From an uncultured Flavobacteriaceae bacterium (GTDB taxonomy: Bacteria > Bacteroidota > Bacteroidia > Flavobacteriales > Flavobacteriaceae), in the NCBI GenBank assembly GCA_947502495.1, contig CANNAC010000004.1, positions 1-64,000 of the forward strand: DNA of 64,000 nt, read 5' to 3'. A program made the translations under genes and the position numbers. Each line of letters starts with the position of its first letter. The stretch's first letter is position 1. The notes beneath the pieces are model-generated. The model was not told the DNA's origin. It was given only the letters and a program-made list of their open reading frames with translations, and ran no database searches. This document shows, one piece after another, positions 27,970 to 35,796 of this stretch.

Positions 27970-28440
27970 ATGAATGCCATAGATATCCTTTTATCAAACT
28001 TTTCGGAAACCAGAAGACGAAGCATAAAATTATGGAATGGTATTCCAAAGGAATATCTAAATTGGAAACCAGACGATAAAGCTGTTACTTGCATCGAAAT
28101 GGTTAGACACGTTTTAGAAGGCGAACATTTATTTCATAAAATAATAGAGAATAGGGGAAACTTAGGTAATTATATCTCTCCTTGGAAAGATTTAGAATAT
28201 ACAGACTTGAAAAAGGAGCTGGCATTTTCAGAAACATACAGGACGAATTTTTTAAACATGATTAAAGGATTAAAAGAATCCGATTTAGATAATATTCGAA
28301 TAGAACGAAAAGAAGTAGGACAAAATAAAAGCCTTGGTGATTATTTAAACCGAATGGCATACCATGAATCGGTGCACACAGGACAAATGTTAAGCTATTT
28401 AAGAACTATTGGAATAGACAGACCTCAAATTTGGGATTAA
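27970..28440 (+). CDS. DinB family protein
   Basis: The 156-residue protein fits the four-helix DinB/YfiT fold. Presumed metal ligands are the His in EMVRHVLEGEHLF and the pair in YHESVHTGQMLSYLR. Family members include bacillithiol- or mycothiol-dependent transferases and proteins of unknown activity. The gene follows the BT_3928-type gene by 8 bases. Confidence 0.85.
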   Translation: MNAIDILLSNFSETRRRSIKLWNGIPKEYLNWKPDDKAVTCIEMVRHVLEGEHLFHKIIENRGNLGNYISPWKDLEYTDLKKELAFSETYRTNFLNMIKGLKESDLDNIRIERKEVGQNKSLGDYLNRMAYHESVHTGQMLSYLRTIGIDRPQIWD

Positions 28441-28448
28441 TATTATCT

Positions 28449-28492
28449 TGTCATTTCGAGGGTTCCGATTTTATTCGGAATTGCATCGAGAA
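28449..28492. repeat. half-element of the TTCTCGAT/TCGAGAA repeat family
   Basis: Read on the minus strand it runs TTCTCGATGC, a hairpin (TTCCGA/TCGGAA with A-rich loop), then CTCGAAATGACA. Same layout as the elements at 42748-43213 and 46741, with a different but still self-complementary hairpin. Confidence 0.6.
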
Positions 28493-28525
28493 GTAAATAA
28501 ATACACCAACTAACAAATAAACTTA

Positions 28526-29602
28526 TTGATAAGCTACTTACTAAATAAAATCGGTTATGCAGTACTCACCTTATTTGGTGTAGTAACCGTTATATTCTTT
28601 TTATTTAATGTCCTTCCAGGAGATCCAGCACAAATGATGCTCGGACAAAACGAAGACAGCGAGCAATTGGCGTTAGTAAAAGCGAAGTATGGTTTCGATA
28701 AACCAATTAGTACGCAATATTTGTATTATTTAAATGATTTGTCTCCAATCTCGTTGCACTCTAAAAACGAAGATAATTATACCTATTTACGAGAAAACAA
28801 ATACACAGCGACCAAACTGTTTTCTATTGGTAATACTACCACCGTTTTAAAATTTCCATATCTCAGAGAATCCTTTACCAAACAGGGCAAAAAAGTAAGT
28901 CAGGTATTAGCAGAAACATTACCAAACACCTTTGTGTTAGCTGTTTCGGCAATCACAATAGCCATGCTGCTTGGTGTGTTTTTAGGAATTGTCTCTGCAT
29001 TAAAAAAAGACAGTTTTTTAGATAAAGCCATTCAAATCTTTAGTACCGTTGGTATGTCTGTTCCTTCGTTCTTTTCGGCCATATTATTCGCTTGGCTATT
29101 TGGTTATGTATTACACAAATACACCAATTTAGAAATGACAGGAAGTCTATACGAATTGGATGATTATGGCGAGAATTTTAATCTGAAATTAAAAAATCTA
29201 GTCCTTCCAGCTATCGTTTTAGGTATTCGTCCGTTGGCGGTTATTATTCAATTGATGCGAAATTCGTTATTAGAAGTCTTTAATCAAGATTACATTCGTA
29301 CGGCAAGAGCAAAAGGTTTGAGTGAGTTTCAAATCATTAAAAACCATGCTATCAAAAATGCATTAAATCCTGTGGTAACGGCAATTTCAGGATGGTTTGC
29401 ATCGATGCTTGCTGGAGCTGTTTTTGTAGAATATATTTTCGGTTGGAATGGTTTAGGAAAAGAAATTGTAAATGCGTTGAATACTTTAGACTTACCTGTA
29501 ATCATGGGATCGGTATTAATTATTGCAACACTTTTTGTAATTATTAATATTTTTGTCGACATAATCTACACCTGGTTAGATCCAAAAGTGAATTTAGAAT
29601 AA
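28526..29602 (+). CDS. ABC transporter permease, DppB/OppB type
   Basis: The 358-residue protein starts at a TTG; no in-frame ATG precedes the first membrane segment, and MISYLLNKIGYAVLTLFGVVTVIFF is the normal DppB-type beginning. NVLPGDPAQMML is the conserved loop after helix 1. The EAA-type cytoplasmic motif is visible as DYIRTARAKGLSEFQIIKNHA, and helix 6 ends in IIYTWLDPKVNLE. It is one of the two membrane subunits of a peptide/nickel-type importer. The partner permease and ATPases are not in the window, as is typical for this orphan gene in flavobacteria. Confidence 0.88.
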   Translation: MISYLLNKIGYAVLTLFGVVTVIFFLFNVLPGDPAQMMLGQNEDSEQLALVKAKYGFDKPISTQYLYYLNDLSPISLHSKNEDNYTYLRENKYTATKLFSIGNTTTVLKFPYLRESFTKQGKKVSQVLAETLPNTFVLAVSAITIAMLLGVFLGIVSALKKDSFLDKAIQIFSTVGMSVPSFFSAILFAWLFGYVLHKYTNLEMTGSLYELDDYGENFNLKLKNLVLPAIVLGIRPLAVIIQLMRNSLLEVFNQDYIRTARAKGLSEFQIIKNHAIKNALNPVVTAISGWFASMLAGAVFVEYIFGWNGLGKEIVNALNTLDLPVIMGSVLIIATLFVIINIFVDIIYTWLDPKVNLE

Positions 29603-29603
29603 C

Positions 29604-29626
29604 ATTCCTGCGAAAGCAGGAATCTC
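29604..29626. repeat. short palindromic element ATTCCTGC/GCAGGAAT
   Basis: ATTCCTGCGAAAGCAGGAAT is a perfect 8-bp stem with a GAAA loop, 2 bases after the permease stop codon, followed by CTC as in the copy at 25707. Confidence 0.65.
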
Positions 29627-29671
29627 ATTGAAATAAGGTAATAACCAAACGTCTTAAAGTAAGCTAGCTAA

Positions 29672-29742
29672 AAAACTCCTTCCCTTTTTTTTAAGAGAAG
29701 GTAGCTTCATTTCTAATTAAAGAAATGAAGTCGGAAGGGTTT
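29672..29742. repeat. structured intergenic element with a 10-bp perfect hairpin
   Basis: CTTCATTTCT (29705-29714) and AGAAATGAAG (29721-29730) pair perfectly; the outer part CTCCTTCCC...GGAAGGGTTT also has partial complementarity. It resembles dispersed 'CTCCTTCCC...GGAAGG' intergenic repeats of flavobacteria (memory only). Confidence 0.45.
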
Positions 29743-29782
29743 ATAGTATAAAACAAAAGGAGTCAATCAAAAAAATCAAAAC

Positions 29783-30274
29783 ATGAAAAAACAGCTATTC
29801 ATATTCCTTGTCAGTATCCTGTTTTTTAGCTGTAAAGCTCAAGAAACACCAACACAATTTACCCAAGAAGCATTAAACTTTAACTTTATTTCTTCCGAAG
29901 GAGAGAATATTTATTTCAAAAATATTTTAGAAAAACACAAAGGAAAAACCATTTTAATAGATGTTTGGGCATCTTGGTGTGGCGACTGTTTAAAAGGAAT
30001 GCCAAAAGTAAAAGCATTGCAAGAATCCAATAGCGATGTGGTGTATTTATTCCTTTCTGCCGATAGATCGATGCAAAGCTGGAAAAAAGGAATTAATAAG
30101 TACCAAGAGAAAGGGGAACACTATTTTATGGCAAAAGGAATGAAAAGTGATTTTAGTAAATCTATTGACTTAGATTGGATTCCGCGTTACCTCGTTATCG
30201 ATCCGCAAGGAAACATAAAGTTGTATAAAGCTATAAAAGCTGACGATACAAAGCTGTTAGAAGCATTAAATTAG
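29783..30274 (+). CDS. TlpA-like thioredoxin-fold lipoprotein
   Basis: The 163-residue protein starts with a lipoprotein signal (FLVSILFFSCKA). The thioredoxin active site is WASWCGDC within ILIDVWASWCGDCLKGMP; the cis-Pro loop is WIPRYLVIDPQG. TlpA/ResA-type proteins are membrane-anchored thiol-disulfide oxidoreductases outside the cytoplasmic membrane. The CGDC dipeptide differs from the CPPC of ResA-like proteins. It is followed by an inverted-repeat leader and tpiA. Confidence 0.88.
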   Translation: MKKQLFIFLVSILFFSCKAQETPTQFTQEALNFNFISSEGENIYFKNILEKHKGKTILIDVWASWCGDCLKGMPKVKALQESNSDVVYLFLSADRSMQSWKKGINKYQEKGEHYFMAKGMKSDFSKSIDLDWIPRYLVIDPQGNIKLYKAIKADDTKLLEALN

Positions 30275-30275
30275 T

Positions 30276-30343
30276 TACTTTTGTTGTATAGGTGGTAATC
30301 CTATATGGTTTGAAAAACTTTATAGGTGCAAAAAACAAAAGTA
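30276..30343. other. 10-bp inverted repeat with nested hairpin upstream of tpiA
   Basis: TACTTTTGTT (30276-30285) and AACAAAAGTA (30334-30343) are perfect complements; inside them TATAGG (30287-30292) pairs with CCTATA (30300-30305). The outer arms each contain TACTTTTG, a -7-type box, facing each other. It could be a promoter with structured leader, a weak terminator, or a protein-binding site. Confidence 0.4.
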
Positions 30344-30380
30344 TAATTAAAAAAGACGCCCGCTTTGGTGGGAAACGAAT

Positions 30381-31130
30381 ATGAGAAAAAATATAGTAGC
30401 AGGAAACTGGAAGATGAATAATGATCTTTCACAAACGGAAACCTTATTAACAAGCCTAAAAAAACAAAAGCAAACATCTAATGCAGAAGTAATGGTTGCG
30501 CCAACATTTACAAATCTTTGGCATGCATTTGAAGCCTTAAGAGAAAGTAATGTGGAAGTAGTAGCTCAAAACATGCATTTTGCTGAAAATGGTGCTTACA
30601 CTGGTGAAATTAGTGCTTCCATGTTAAAAAGTGTTGGGGTACAAACGGTCATTTTAGGACACTCAGAGCGTCGTGCATACTTTAATGAAACAGATGAATT
30701 GCTTGCTAAAAAAGTAGACGCAGCATTAACAAATAGCATGCGAATTATCTTTTGTTTTGGAGAAGAATTAGCAGATAGAAAAGGGAACAATCACGAGAAT
30801 GTAGTAGCATCACAAATTAAAAATGCTTTATTTCATTTAGACGCTGCAGCCTTTAAAAATATAGTATTGGCTTATGAACCAGTTTGGGCAATTGGTACTG
30901 GTGAAACGGCTAGTCCAGAGCAAGCACAAGATATGCATGCATTTATAAGAAAAACGTTAGCAGACAAATATGGTAATGATGTAGCACAGTCTGTTTCTAT
31001 TCTTTATGGAGGAAGTGTAAAGCCAGCAAACGCTAAAGAGATTTTTTCTAAACCAGATGTGGATGGCGGATTAATTGGAGGAGCAGCACTTAAAGCAGAA
31101 GATTTTTACGCTATAGTAAATGCGTTTTAA
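30381..31130 (+). CDS. tpiA: triosephosphate isomerase
   Basis: The 249-residue glycolytic enzyme interconverts dihydroxyacetone phosphate and glyceraldehyde 3-phosphate. Visible motifs: N-terminal VAGNWKMN with the active-site Lys, LGHSERR with the catalytic His, AYEPVWAIGTGETA with the catalytic Glu and loop 6, and the phosphate-binding SVSILYGGSVKP and GGLIGGAAL. Length is normal. The next gene starts on the base after its stop codon. Confidence 0.97.
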   Translation: MRKNIVAGNWKMNNDLSQTETLLTSLKKQKQTSNAEVMVAPTFTNLWHAFEALRESNVEVVAQNMHFAENGAYTGEISASMLKSVGVQTVILGHSERRAYFNETDELLAKKVDAALTNSMRIIFCFGEELADRKGNNHENVVASQIKNALFHLDAAAFKNIVLAYEPVWAIGTGETASPEQAQDMHAFIRKTLADKYGNDVAQSVSILYGGSVKPANAKEIFSKPDVDGGLIGGAALKAEDFYAIVNAF

Positions 31131-31931
31131 ATGGCAAAAGCATCCATTAAAAGACTTTTAAGAAATTTAGGCGTTATTAGATTATCGGATAACTTGAGAT
31201 ATCAAGTGTTGAAAATTCGCAATAAATCCGAAAATAATAAATTTGTAAAAGAAAATCCAGGAGTAAACCTACCACCAGATTACTTATTATACGAATCGCA
31301 TCTTTTAAACTATCGAGAGTATATTAAAAACGGGATTATTGATGCTAAAGATTTAAAAGAATTATTAGAAAAGCATATTGATTTAAAAGGGAAAAAGGTT
31401 TTAGATTGGGGTTGTGGTCCTGCAAGAATTATAAGACATTTTCCAGATTTGTTACCGGAAACTTCTTTTTATGGAACCGATTATAATGCAGAAAGTATTG
31501 CCTGGAATACCAAGTATATTAAAAATGTACAATTTCATGGTAATGCTATAAATCCGCCAACAAGTTTTAAAGAAAATACTTTTGATGCCATTTATGGCTT
31601 ATCCATTTTCACCCATTTATCTAAAGAAAACCATGTTAATTGGATTCATGAGTTGCATCGAATAGCGAATATAAATGCGGTCTTAATTATTACAACACAT
31701 GGCGAAGCATTTAAAGAAAAGCTGATTAAAAAAGAGCAACTTAAATTTGAAGCAAACGAACTTGTGATTCAAGGGAATACACTGGAAGGGCATAGAACTT
31801 ATGCAGCATATCATCCTCCAAAGTTAATGGAGAATATGTTTGAAGGTAAGTTTGAGATTCTAGATCATATCCAAGGTAAAAAAGAAGATTGGGGAACCTC
31901 TCAAGATTATTGGATCATTAAAAAGTTTTAA
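31131..31931 (+). CDS. class I SAM-dependent methyltransferase
   Basis: The 266-residue protein has the SAM-binding motif I KKVLDWGCGPARI near residue 88, an acidic loop FYGTDYNAESIAW (motif II) and FDAIYGLSIFTHLSKENHVNWI (motif IV region). The N-terminal 60 residues are basic and helical. The ATG directly abuts the tpiA stop, so translation is probably coupled. The more usual flavobacterial order is tpiA then prmA; this gene is an addition between them with its own terminator. Substrate unknown. Confidence 0.85.
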   Translation: MAKASIKRLLRNLGVIRLSDNLRYQVLKIRNKSENNKFVKENPGVNLPPDYLLYESHLLNYREYIKNGIIDAKDLKELLEKHIDLKGKKVLDWGCGPARIIRHFPDLLPETSFYGTDYNAESIAWNTKYIKNVQFHGNAINPPTSFKENTFDAIYGLSIFTHLSKENHVNWIHELHRIANINAVLIITTHGEAFKEKLIKKEQLKFEANELVIQGNTLEGHRTYAAYHPPKLMENMFEGKFEILDHIQGKKEDWGTSQDYWIIKKF

Positions 31932-31957
31932 AGTCCAATTTCACATACGTATAAACG

Positions 31958-32001
31958 AAGGGTATTCCTTGATTTTTTTAAATCAGAGAATACCCTTTTT
32001 A
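31958..32001 (+). terminator. intrinsic terminator after methyltransferase gene
   Basis: Stem AAGGGTATTC (31958-31967) / GAATACCCTT (31988-31997), continued inside by TGATT/AATCA, then five T. The 200 bases that follow up to prmA hold no gene that I can see. Confidence 0.85.
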
Positions 32002-32203
32002 TTAAAACACTAGTTTATAAAATGGAATGTTTTAATTGCTATTGCAGAAGGATTCGTCACTCCATAAATTTTAGGAAAACTATTTGTTATCTAGAAAACG
32101 GAAGAAGCACATGGCATAAATATTAGGAATAAACGAGGAATGAAAAGCCGTGCTGGTATTATTAAAATAGCAACAGAAAAGCAATTACTTTAGGATTTAA
32201 CTT

Positions 32204-32211
32204 TATCTTTG
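32204..32211 (+). promoter_or_regulatory. -7 box TATCTTTG for prmA
   Basis: A full TAnnTTTG match 19 bases before the prmA ATG at 32230. It overlaps the first codon of the longer frame (TTG at 32209), which argues for the ATG. No TTG at the ideal -33 distance. Confidence 0.5.
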
Positions 32212-32229
32212 TGCTTTGAAAATAGAACT

Positions 32230-33066
32230 ATGTCAAACACAATATATTTAGGTTACTACTTTAAAGTAGCGCCTTTACAACCAGGAACAGAAATCTTAAT
32301 TGCAGAATTAGGCTATGCCGGATTTGAAAGTTTTGTGGAAACCGAAGAAGGCGTTACCGCATACATTCAAAAAGAAGAATGGAAAGATGGTATTTTAGAC
32401 GATATCCAGATATTAGAATCAGATGAATTTACAATCACGCATACTTTTGAAGAAATAGAACCAACCAACTGGAATGAAGAATGGGAAAAGAATTTTAACC
32501 CCATTGTTGTAGATAAATTATGTTCTGTTCGTGCACCTTTTCATGAAAAACCAGATACAGAATTTGATATTATAATAGAACCAAAAATGAGTTTTGGTAC
32601 TGGTCATCACGAAACGACACACATGATGTTGCAACATATACTTCAAAACGATTTTAAAGGAAAAACGGTTTTAGATATAGGTTGTGGTACAGGAGTTTTG
32701 GCAATACTTGCAGAAAAAAAAGGAGCCATCCAATTAGATGCAATAGATATAGATAATTGGTGTTATTTAAATAGCGTAGAAAACGTAGAACGTAATGATT
32801 GTCATAAAATTTCCGTTTTTGAAGGAGATGCAAGTTTAATCGAAGGGAAGCGTTATGATGTGATTATAGCCAACATAAACAGAAATATCCTTTTAAATGA
32901 TATGGAAGCATATTCTAAATCATTAAATAAAAATGGGATGCTTTTTTTAAGCGGATTTTACAATAATGATATTCCTACAATTGAAGCAGCATGTAACAAA
33001 CATATGTTAAAGTTGGTGGAAAAACTGGAAAAAAATAAGTGGGTTTCACTAAAATTCATAAATTAG
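32230..33066 (+). CDS. prmA: ribosomal protein L11 methyltransferase
   Basis: The 278-residue enzyme trimethylates ribosomal protein L11. The N-terminal substrate-recognition domain (residues 1-100; IYLGYYFKVAPLQPG) is followed by the linker motif PKMSFGTGHHETTHMML, diagnostic of PrmA, SAM motif I TVLDIGCGTGVLAI, and IIANINRNIL (the N-x-P/N-type catalytic loop region). The start at 32230 is supported by the promoter position. It heads the run prmA-clpS-idi-queD-manA. Confidence 0.93.
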   Translation: MSNTIYLGYYFKVAPLQPGTEILIAELGYAGFESFVETEEGVTAYIQKEEWKDGILDDIQILESDEFTITHTFEEIEPTNWNEEWEKNFNPIVVDKLCSVRAPFHEKPDTEFDIIIEPKMSFGTGHHETTHMMLQHILQNDFKGKTVLDIGCGTGVLAILAEKKGAIQLDAIDIDNWCYLNSVENVERNDCHKISVFEGDASLIEGKRYDVIIANINRNILLNDMEAYSKSLNKNGMLFLSGFYNNDIPTIEAACNKHMLKLVEKLEKNKWVSLKFIN

Positions 33067-33120
33067 TAAAGAATTAATTGAGTTTTCCCTTTTGGGAAAT
33101 GTCTATAAGACAAAGAGTAA

Positions 33121-33396
33121 ATGAGTACAAAAGAAAAAATACAAGAAGAAGCTCAGGTAGATACTAAAGAACAGCATCTTAATGAAATAGTGGTATATAA
33201 CGATGATGTAAATACATTCGATCATGTTATAGATACCCTTATTTATGCTTGTGATCATTCTCCAGAACAAGCAGAACAATGTGCTATTCTTGTACATTAT
33301 AAAGGACAATGCACGGTAAAAACTGGTGTTTATGATGACTTAGAACCTCGTTGTACTATGTTGTTAGATGCCGGATTAAGTGCAGAAATTGTTTAA
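33121..33396 (+). CDS. clpS: ATP-dependent Clp protease adaptor ClpS
   Basis: The 91-residue adaptor brings N-end-rule substrates to ClpAP-type protease. The core VVYNDDVNTFDHVIDTLIYACDHSPEQA contains the conserved N-D-D-x-x-x-F/M-D binding-site residues, and EQCAILVHYKGQC the helix with the conserved His. The first 25 residues are a flexible acidic extension, as in other ClpS. It follows prmA by 54 bases, a conserved pair. Confidence 0.93.
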   Translation: MSTKEKIQEEAQVDTKEQHLNEIVVYNDDVNTFDHVIDTLIYACDHSPEQAEQCAILVHYKGQCTVKTGVYDDLEPRCTMLLDAGLSAEIV

Positions 33397-33456
33397 TTAC
33401 TTCTAGAAATATATTTCAAATTAGAACATTCAAATTATTACTCGTATTTTTGTAAA

Positions 33457-33984
33457 ATGGAGGAAGAGCAGGTAATTCTTGTAAACGAAAACAACGAGCA
33501 AATTGGCTTAATGCCAAAACTAGAAGCGCATGAAAAAGCAGTATTGCATCGTGCATTTTCAGTTTTTATATTTAACGATGCAAATGAACTCATGTTGCAG
33601 CAACGGGCTTTAGGTAAATACCATTCGCCAGCGCTTTGGACCAACACATGTTGCAGTCATCAACGCGATGGAGAAAGTAATATCGAAGCAGGAAAAAGAA
33701 GATTACAAGAAGAAATGGGTTTTGTAACAGAATTGGAAGAATCTATTTCTTTTATTTACAAAGCACCTTTTGATAATGGTTTAACAGAACACGAATACGA
33801 TCATATATTGATTGGTAAATACAATCAAACACCAAGTATTAACGCAGATGAAGTTGCAGCCTGGAAATGGATGCCTTTAGAAGCTATTAAAGAAGATATT
33901 GTAAACCACCCGGAAACATATACCGCTTGGTTTAAAATTATTTTCGATAAATTCTACCAACACATAAACATTACACAGAAATGA
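33457..33984 (+). CDS. idi: isopentenyl-diphosphate delta-isomerase, type 1
   Basis: The 175-residue Nudix-fold enzyme interconverts isopentenyl and dimethylallyl diphosphate. The catalytic Cys lies in LWTNTCCSHQRDGES, the Nudix-like region in GKRRLQEEMGF, and the catalytic Glu in LTEHEYDHILIG. The start codon follows within 60 bp of clpS. Its stop overlaps the next start by 4 bases (ATGA), indicating coupling. Confidence 0.95.
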   Translation: MEEEQVILVNENNEQIGLMPKLEAHEKAVLHRAFSVFIFNDANELMLQQRALGKYHSPALWTNTCCSHQRDGESNIEAGKRRLQEEMGFVTELEESISFIYKAPFDNGLTEHEYDHILIGKYNQTPSINADEVAAWKWMPLEAIKEDIVNHPETYTAWFKIIFDKFYQHINITQK

Positions 33985-34391
33985 AAGTAACGGTTAGTAG
34001 AAAGGCACATTTTAATGCAGCACACAGGCTCTATCGGAAAGATTGGAGTGATAAGAAAAATACAGCAGTTTTTGATAAATGTAGTAATCCCAACTTTCAT
34101 GGTCATAATTATGAGCTTATAGCGAGTGTAACTGGAGAGATCGATCCAGAAACAGGCTATGTAATCGATATTAAAGTTTTAAAAGATATTATTAAAACAG
34201 AAATTGAAGATGCTTTTGATCATAAAAACTTAAATATAGAAGTACCAGAATTTAAAGACTTAAATCCTACTGCCGAAAATATAGTAGTAGTCATTTACAA
34301 TAAAATTAAAAAGCAATTAGCATCAAACTTAGCGCTAGAGGTTACACTTTATGAAACACCTAGGAATTTTGTAAGCTACTCCGGAATATAG
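33981..34391 (+). CDS. queD: 6-pyruvoyl-tetrahydropterin synthase / 6-carboxytetrahydropterin synthase (QueD family)
   Basis: The 136-residue protein has the zinc-binding histidines in HFNAAHRL and NFHGHNYEL, the catalytic Cys in FDKCSNPN, His in FDHKNLN, and the pterin-anchoring Glu in LYETPRNF. QueD makes the carboxytetrahydropterin precursor of queuosine; other queuosine genes are not in the window, so a BH4-type PTPS role cannot be excluded. It overlaps idi by 4 bases and directly abuts manA. Confidence 0.88.
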   Translation: MKVTVSRKAHFNAAHRLYRKDWSDKKNTAVFDKCSNPNFHGHNYELIASVTGEIDPETGYVIDIKVLKDIIKTEIEDAFDHKNLNIEVPEFKDLNPTAENIVVVIYNKIKKQLASNLALEVTLYETPRNFVSYSGI

Positions 34392-34400
34392 ATGTTGCAT

Positions 34401-35366
34401 ATGTTATTATACCCTATAAAGTTTGAACCTATTTTAAAAGAAAAAATTTGGGGAGGACAAAAACTTAAAGAACTTTTAAATAAAGAAAGCGATTTGCCAA
34501 ATATTGGTGAAAGCTGGGAAATTAGTGGTGTAGAAAAAGATATTTCTATTGTAAGTAACGGTGCTTTAAAGGGAAAAACATTAAACGAACTTTTAGATGT
34601 TTACAAAGCAGATTTAATAGGAAATAAAAATTACAGCGTTTTTGGTAATAGATTTCCGTTGTTGATTAAGTTTATAGACGCTAAAAAAGATTTATCTATT
34701 CAGTTACATCCAAATGATGCGCTTGCAGCAAAGCGACATAATTCCTTTGGGAAAACAGAAATGTGGTATGTATTACAAGCGGAAGCAGATGCCAATCTAA
34801 TGGTAGGCTTTAATCAAGAGATGACGCCAGAAAAATATGTAAAGCATGTAGCTTCAAAAACACTTCCTGAAGTTTTAAATTTCGACAAAGTAAAAGAAGG
34901 CGATTCTTATTTTATAGAAGTAGGACGCGTACACGCTATTGGAGCAGGAGTATTGATTGCCGAAATACAACAAACAAGCGATATTACATACCGAATATAC
35001 GATTGGGATAGAGTAGATGATCAAGGAAATCTAAGAGAGCTACATAATGATCTAGCAATAGATGCTATAGACTTTCAATTGCAAGATGATTTTAGAGTAG
35101 ATTATTCTAAAGTAGAAAACGTGGATAACAATATGTTGCGTTGTCCGTATTTTACAACCAATTATTTAGAGATTACAAAGACAATTCAAAAAGAAAACAA
35201 AGTAGATTCCTTCATTATTTACATGTGTGTATCGGGCGAAGCAGAAATAAAAACAGAGCAAACTACACAAAAAATTACAAAAGGAGAAACCGTGTTACTT
35301 CCGGCTGCAATTAAAACGTATCAAATTAGTTCTAAAAAAGCTAGACTATTAGAAGTTTATGTTTAA
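34401..35366 (+). CDS. manA: mannose-6-phosphate isomerase, class I
   Basis: The short (about 321 residues) Bacillus-type cupin isomerase links fructose-6-P and mannose-6-P. Visible are KEKIWGGQKL at the N terminus, zinc-binding SIQLHPNDALA, the KTEMWYVLQ strand with the Glu ligand, and VGRVHAIGAGVLIAEIQQTSD. I place the start at 34401 (MLLYPIKFEPI), matching the family; the ATG at 34392 directly after queD would add three residues. Confidence 0.93.
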   Translation: MLLYPIKFEPILKEKIWGGQKLKELLNKESDLPNIGESWEISGVEKDISIVSNGALKGKTLNELLDVYKADLIGNKNYSVFGNRFPLLIKFIDAKKDLSIQLHPNDALAAKRHNSFGKTEMWYVLQAEADANLMVGFNQEMTPEKYVKHVASKTLPEVLNFDKVKEGDSYFIEVGRVHAIGAGVLIAEIQQTSDITYRIYDWDRVDDQGNLRELHNDLAIDAIDFQLQDDFRVDYSKVENVDNNMLRCPYFTTNYLEITKTIQKENKVDSFIIYMCVSGEAEIKTEQTTQKITKGETVLLPAAIKTYQISSKKARLLEVYV

Positions 35367-35393
35367 TTTTGCAGGAAATTAAAATTTTACATT

Positions 35394-35663
35394 ATGGCAA
35401 ATAAAAGAATCCTAAAAAAAGACATAAACTATGTGTTAGGAGATATTATTGAAGCAGTTTACGTTTGGGAATATGCAAATCCTGCAAAAGACGCAAAAGG
35501 AAGCGAAAAAATTATTGATGAAGCTATTGCAACATTTGACGAATTAATTTCAAAAGTTAATGATAGAAGTGTTGAAGACAAAAAGGCTCATTTTAAGGCT
35601 ATTAACCAAGAGCTAGAAACTAAAGGTCTTGCACTAATTGAAAAAATTAATAAATTAGGATAA
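35394..35663 (+). CDS. small conserved helical protein, function unknown
   Basis: An 89-residue, charged protein (MANKRILKKDINYVLGDIIEAVYVWEY...). It is predicted all-helical from heptad-like spacing, without Cys, signal peptide or membrane segment. It follows manA by 27 bases and precedes tRNA-Thr. Similar short proteins occur in other Bacteroidota, but no function is known to me. Confidence 0.75.
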   Translation: MANKRILKKDINYVLGDIIEAVYVWEYANPAKDAKGSEKIIDEAIATFDELISKVNDRSVEDKKAHFKAINQELETKGLALIEKINKLG

Positions 35664-35680
35664 ATTTATTGTAAAAATAT

Positions 35681-35710
35681 TTGCAAATATGTTCTACAAG
35701 ATTATATTTG
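35681..35710 (+). promoter_or_regulatory. promoter TTG-N19-TATATTTG for tRNA-Thr
   Basis: TTG at 35681-35683, TATATTTG at 35703-35710, spacing 19. It is the same sequence and geometry as at tRNA-Glu. The tRNA begins 13 bases after the -7 box. Confidence 0.75.
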
Positions 35711-35722
35711 CATTCGTTTTTC

Positions 35723-35796
35723 GCCGATGTAGCTCAGCTGGCTAGAGCAGCTGATTTGTAATCAGCAGGTCGTGGGTTCGAGTCCCTCCATCGGCT
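35723..35796 (+). tRNA. tRNA-Thr (anticodon TGT)
   Basis: 74 bases. The acceptor is GCCGATG/CATCGGC, the anticodon arm CTGATTTGTAATCAG with TGT, and the T arm GTGGGTTCGAGTCCCTC-type. CCA is not encoded. The last 17 bases recur in the tandem array that follows. Confidence 0.95.
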
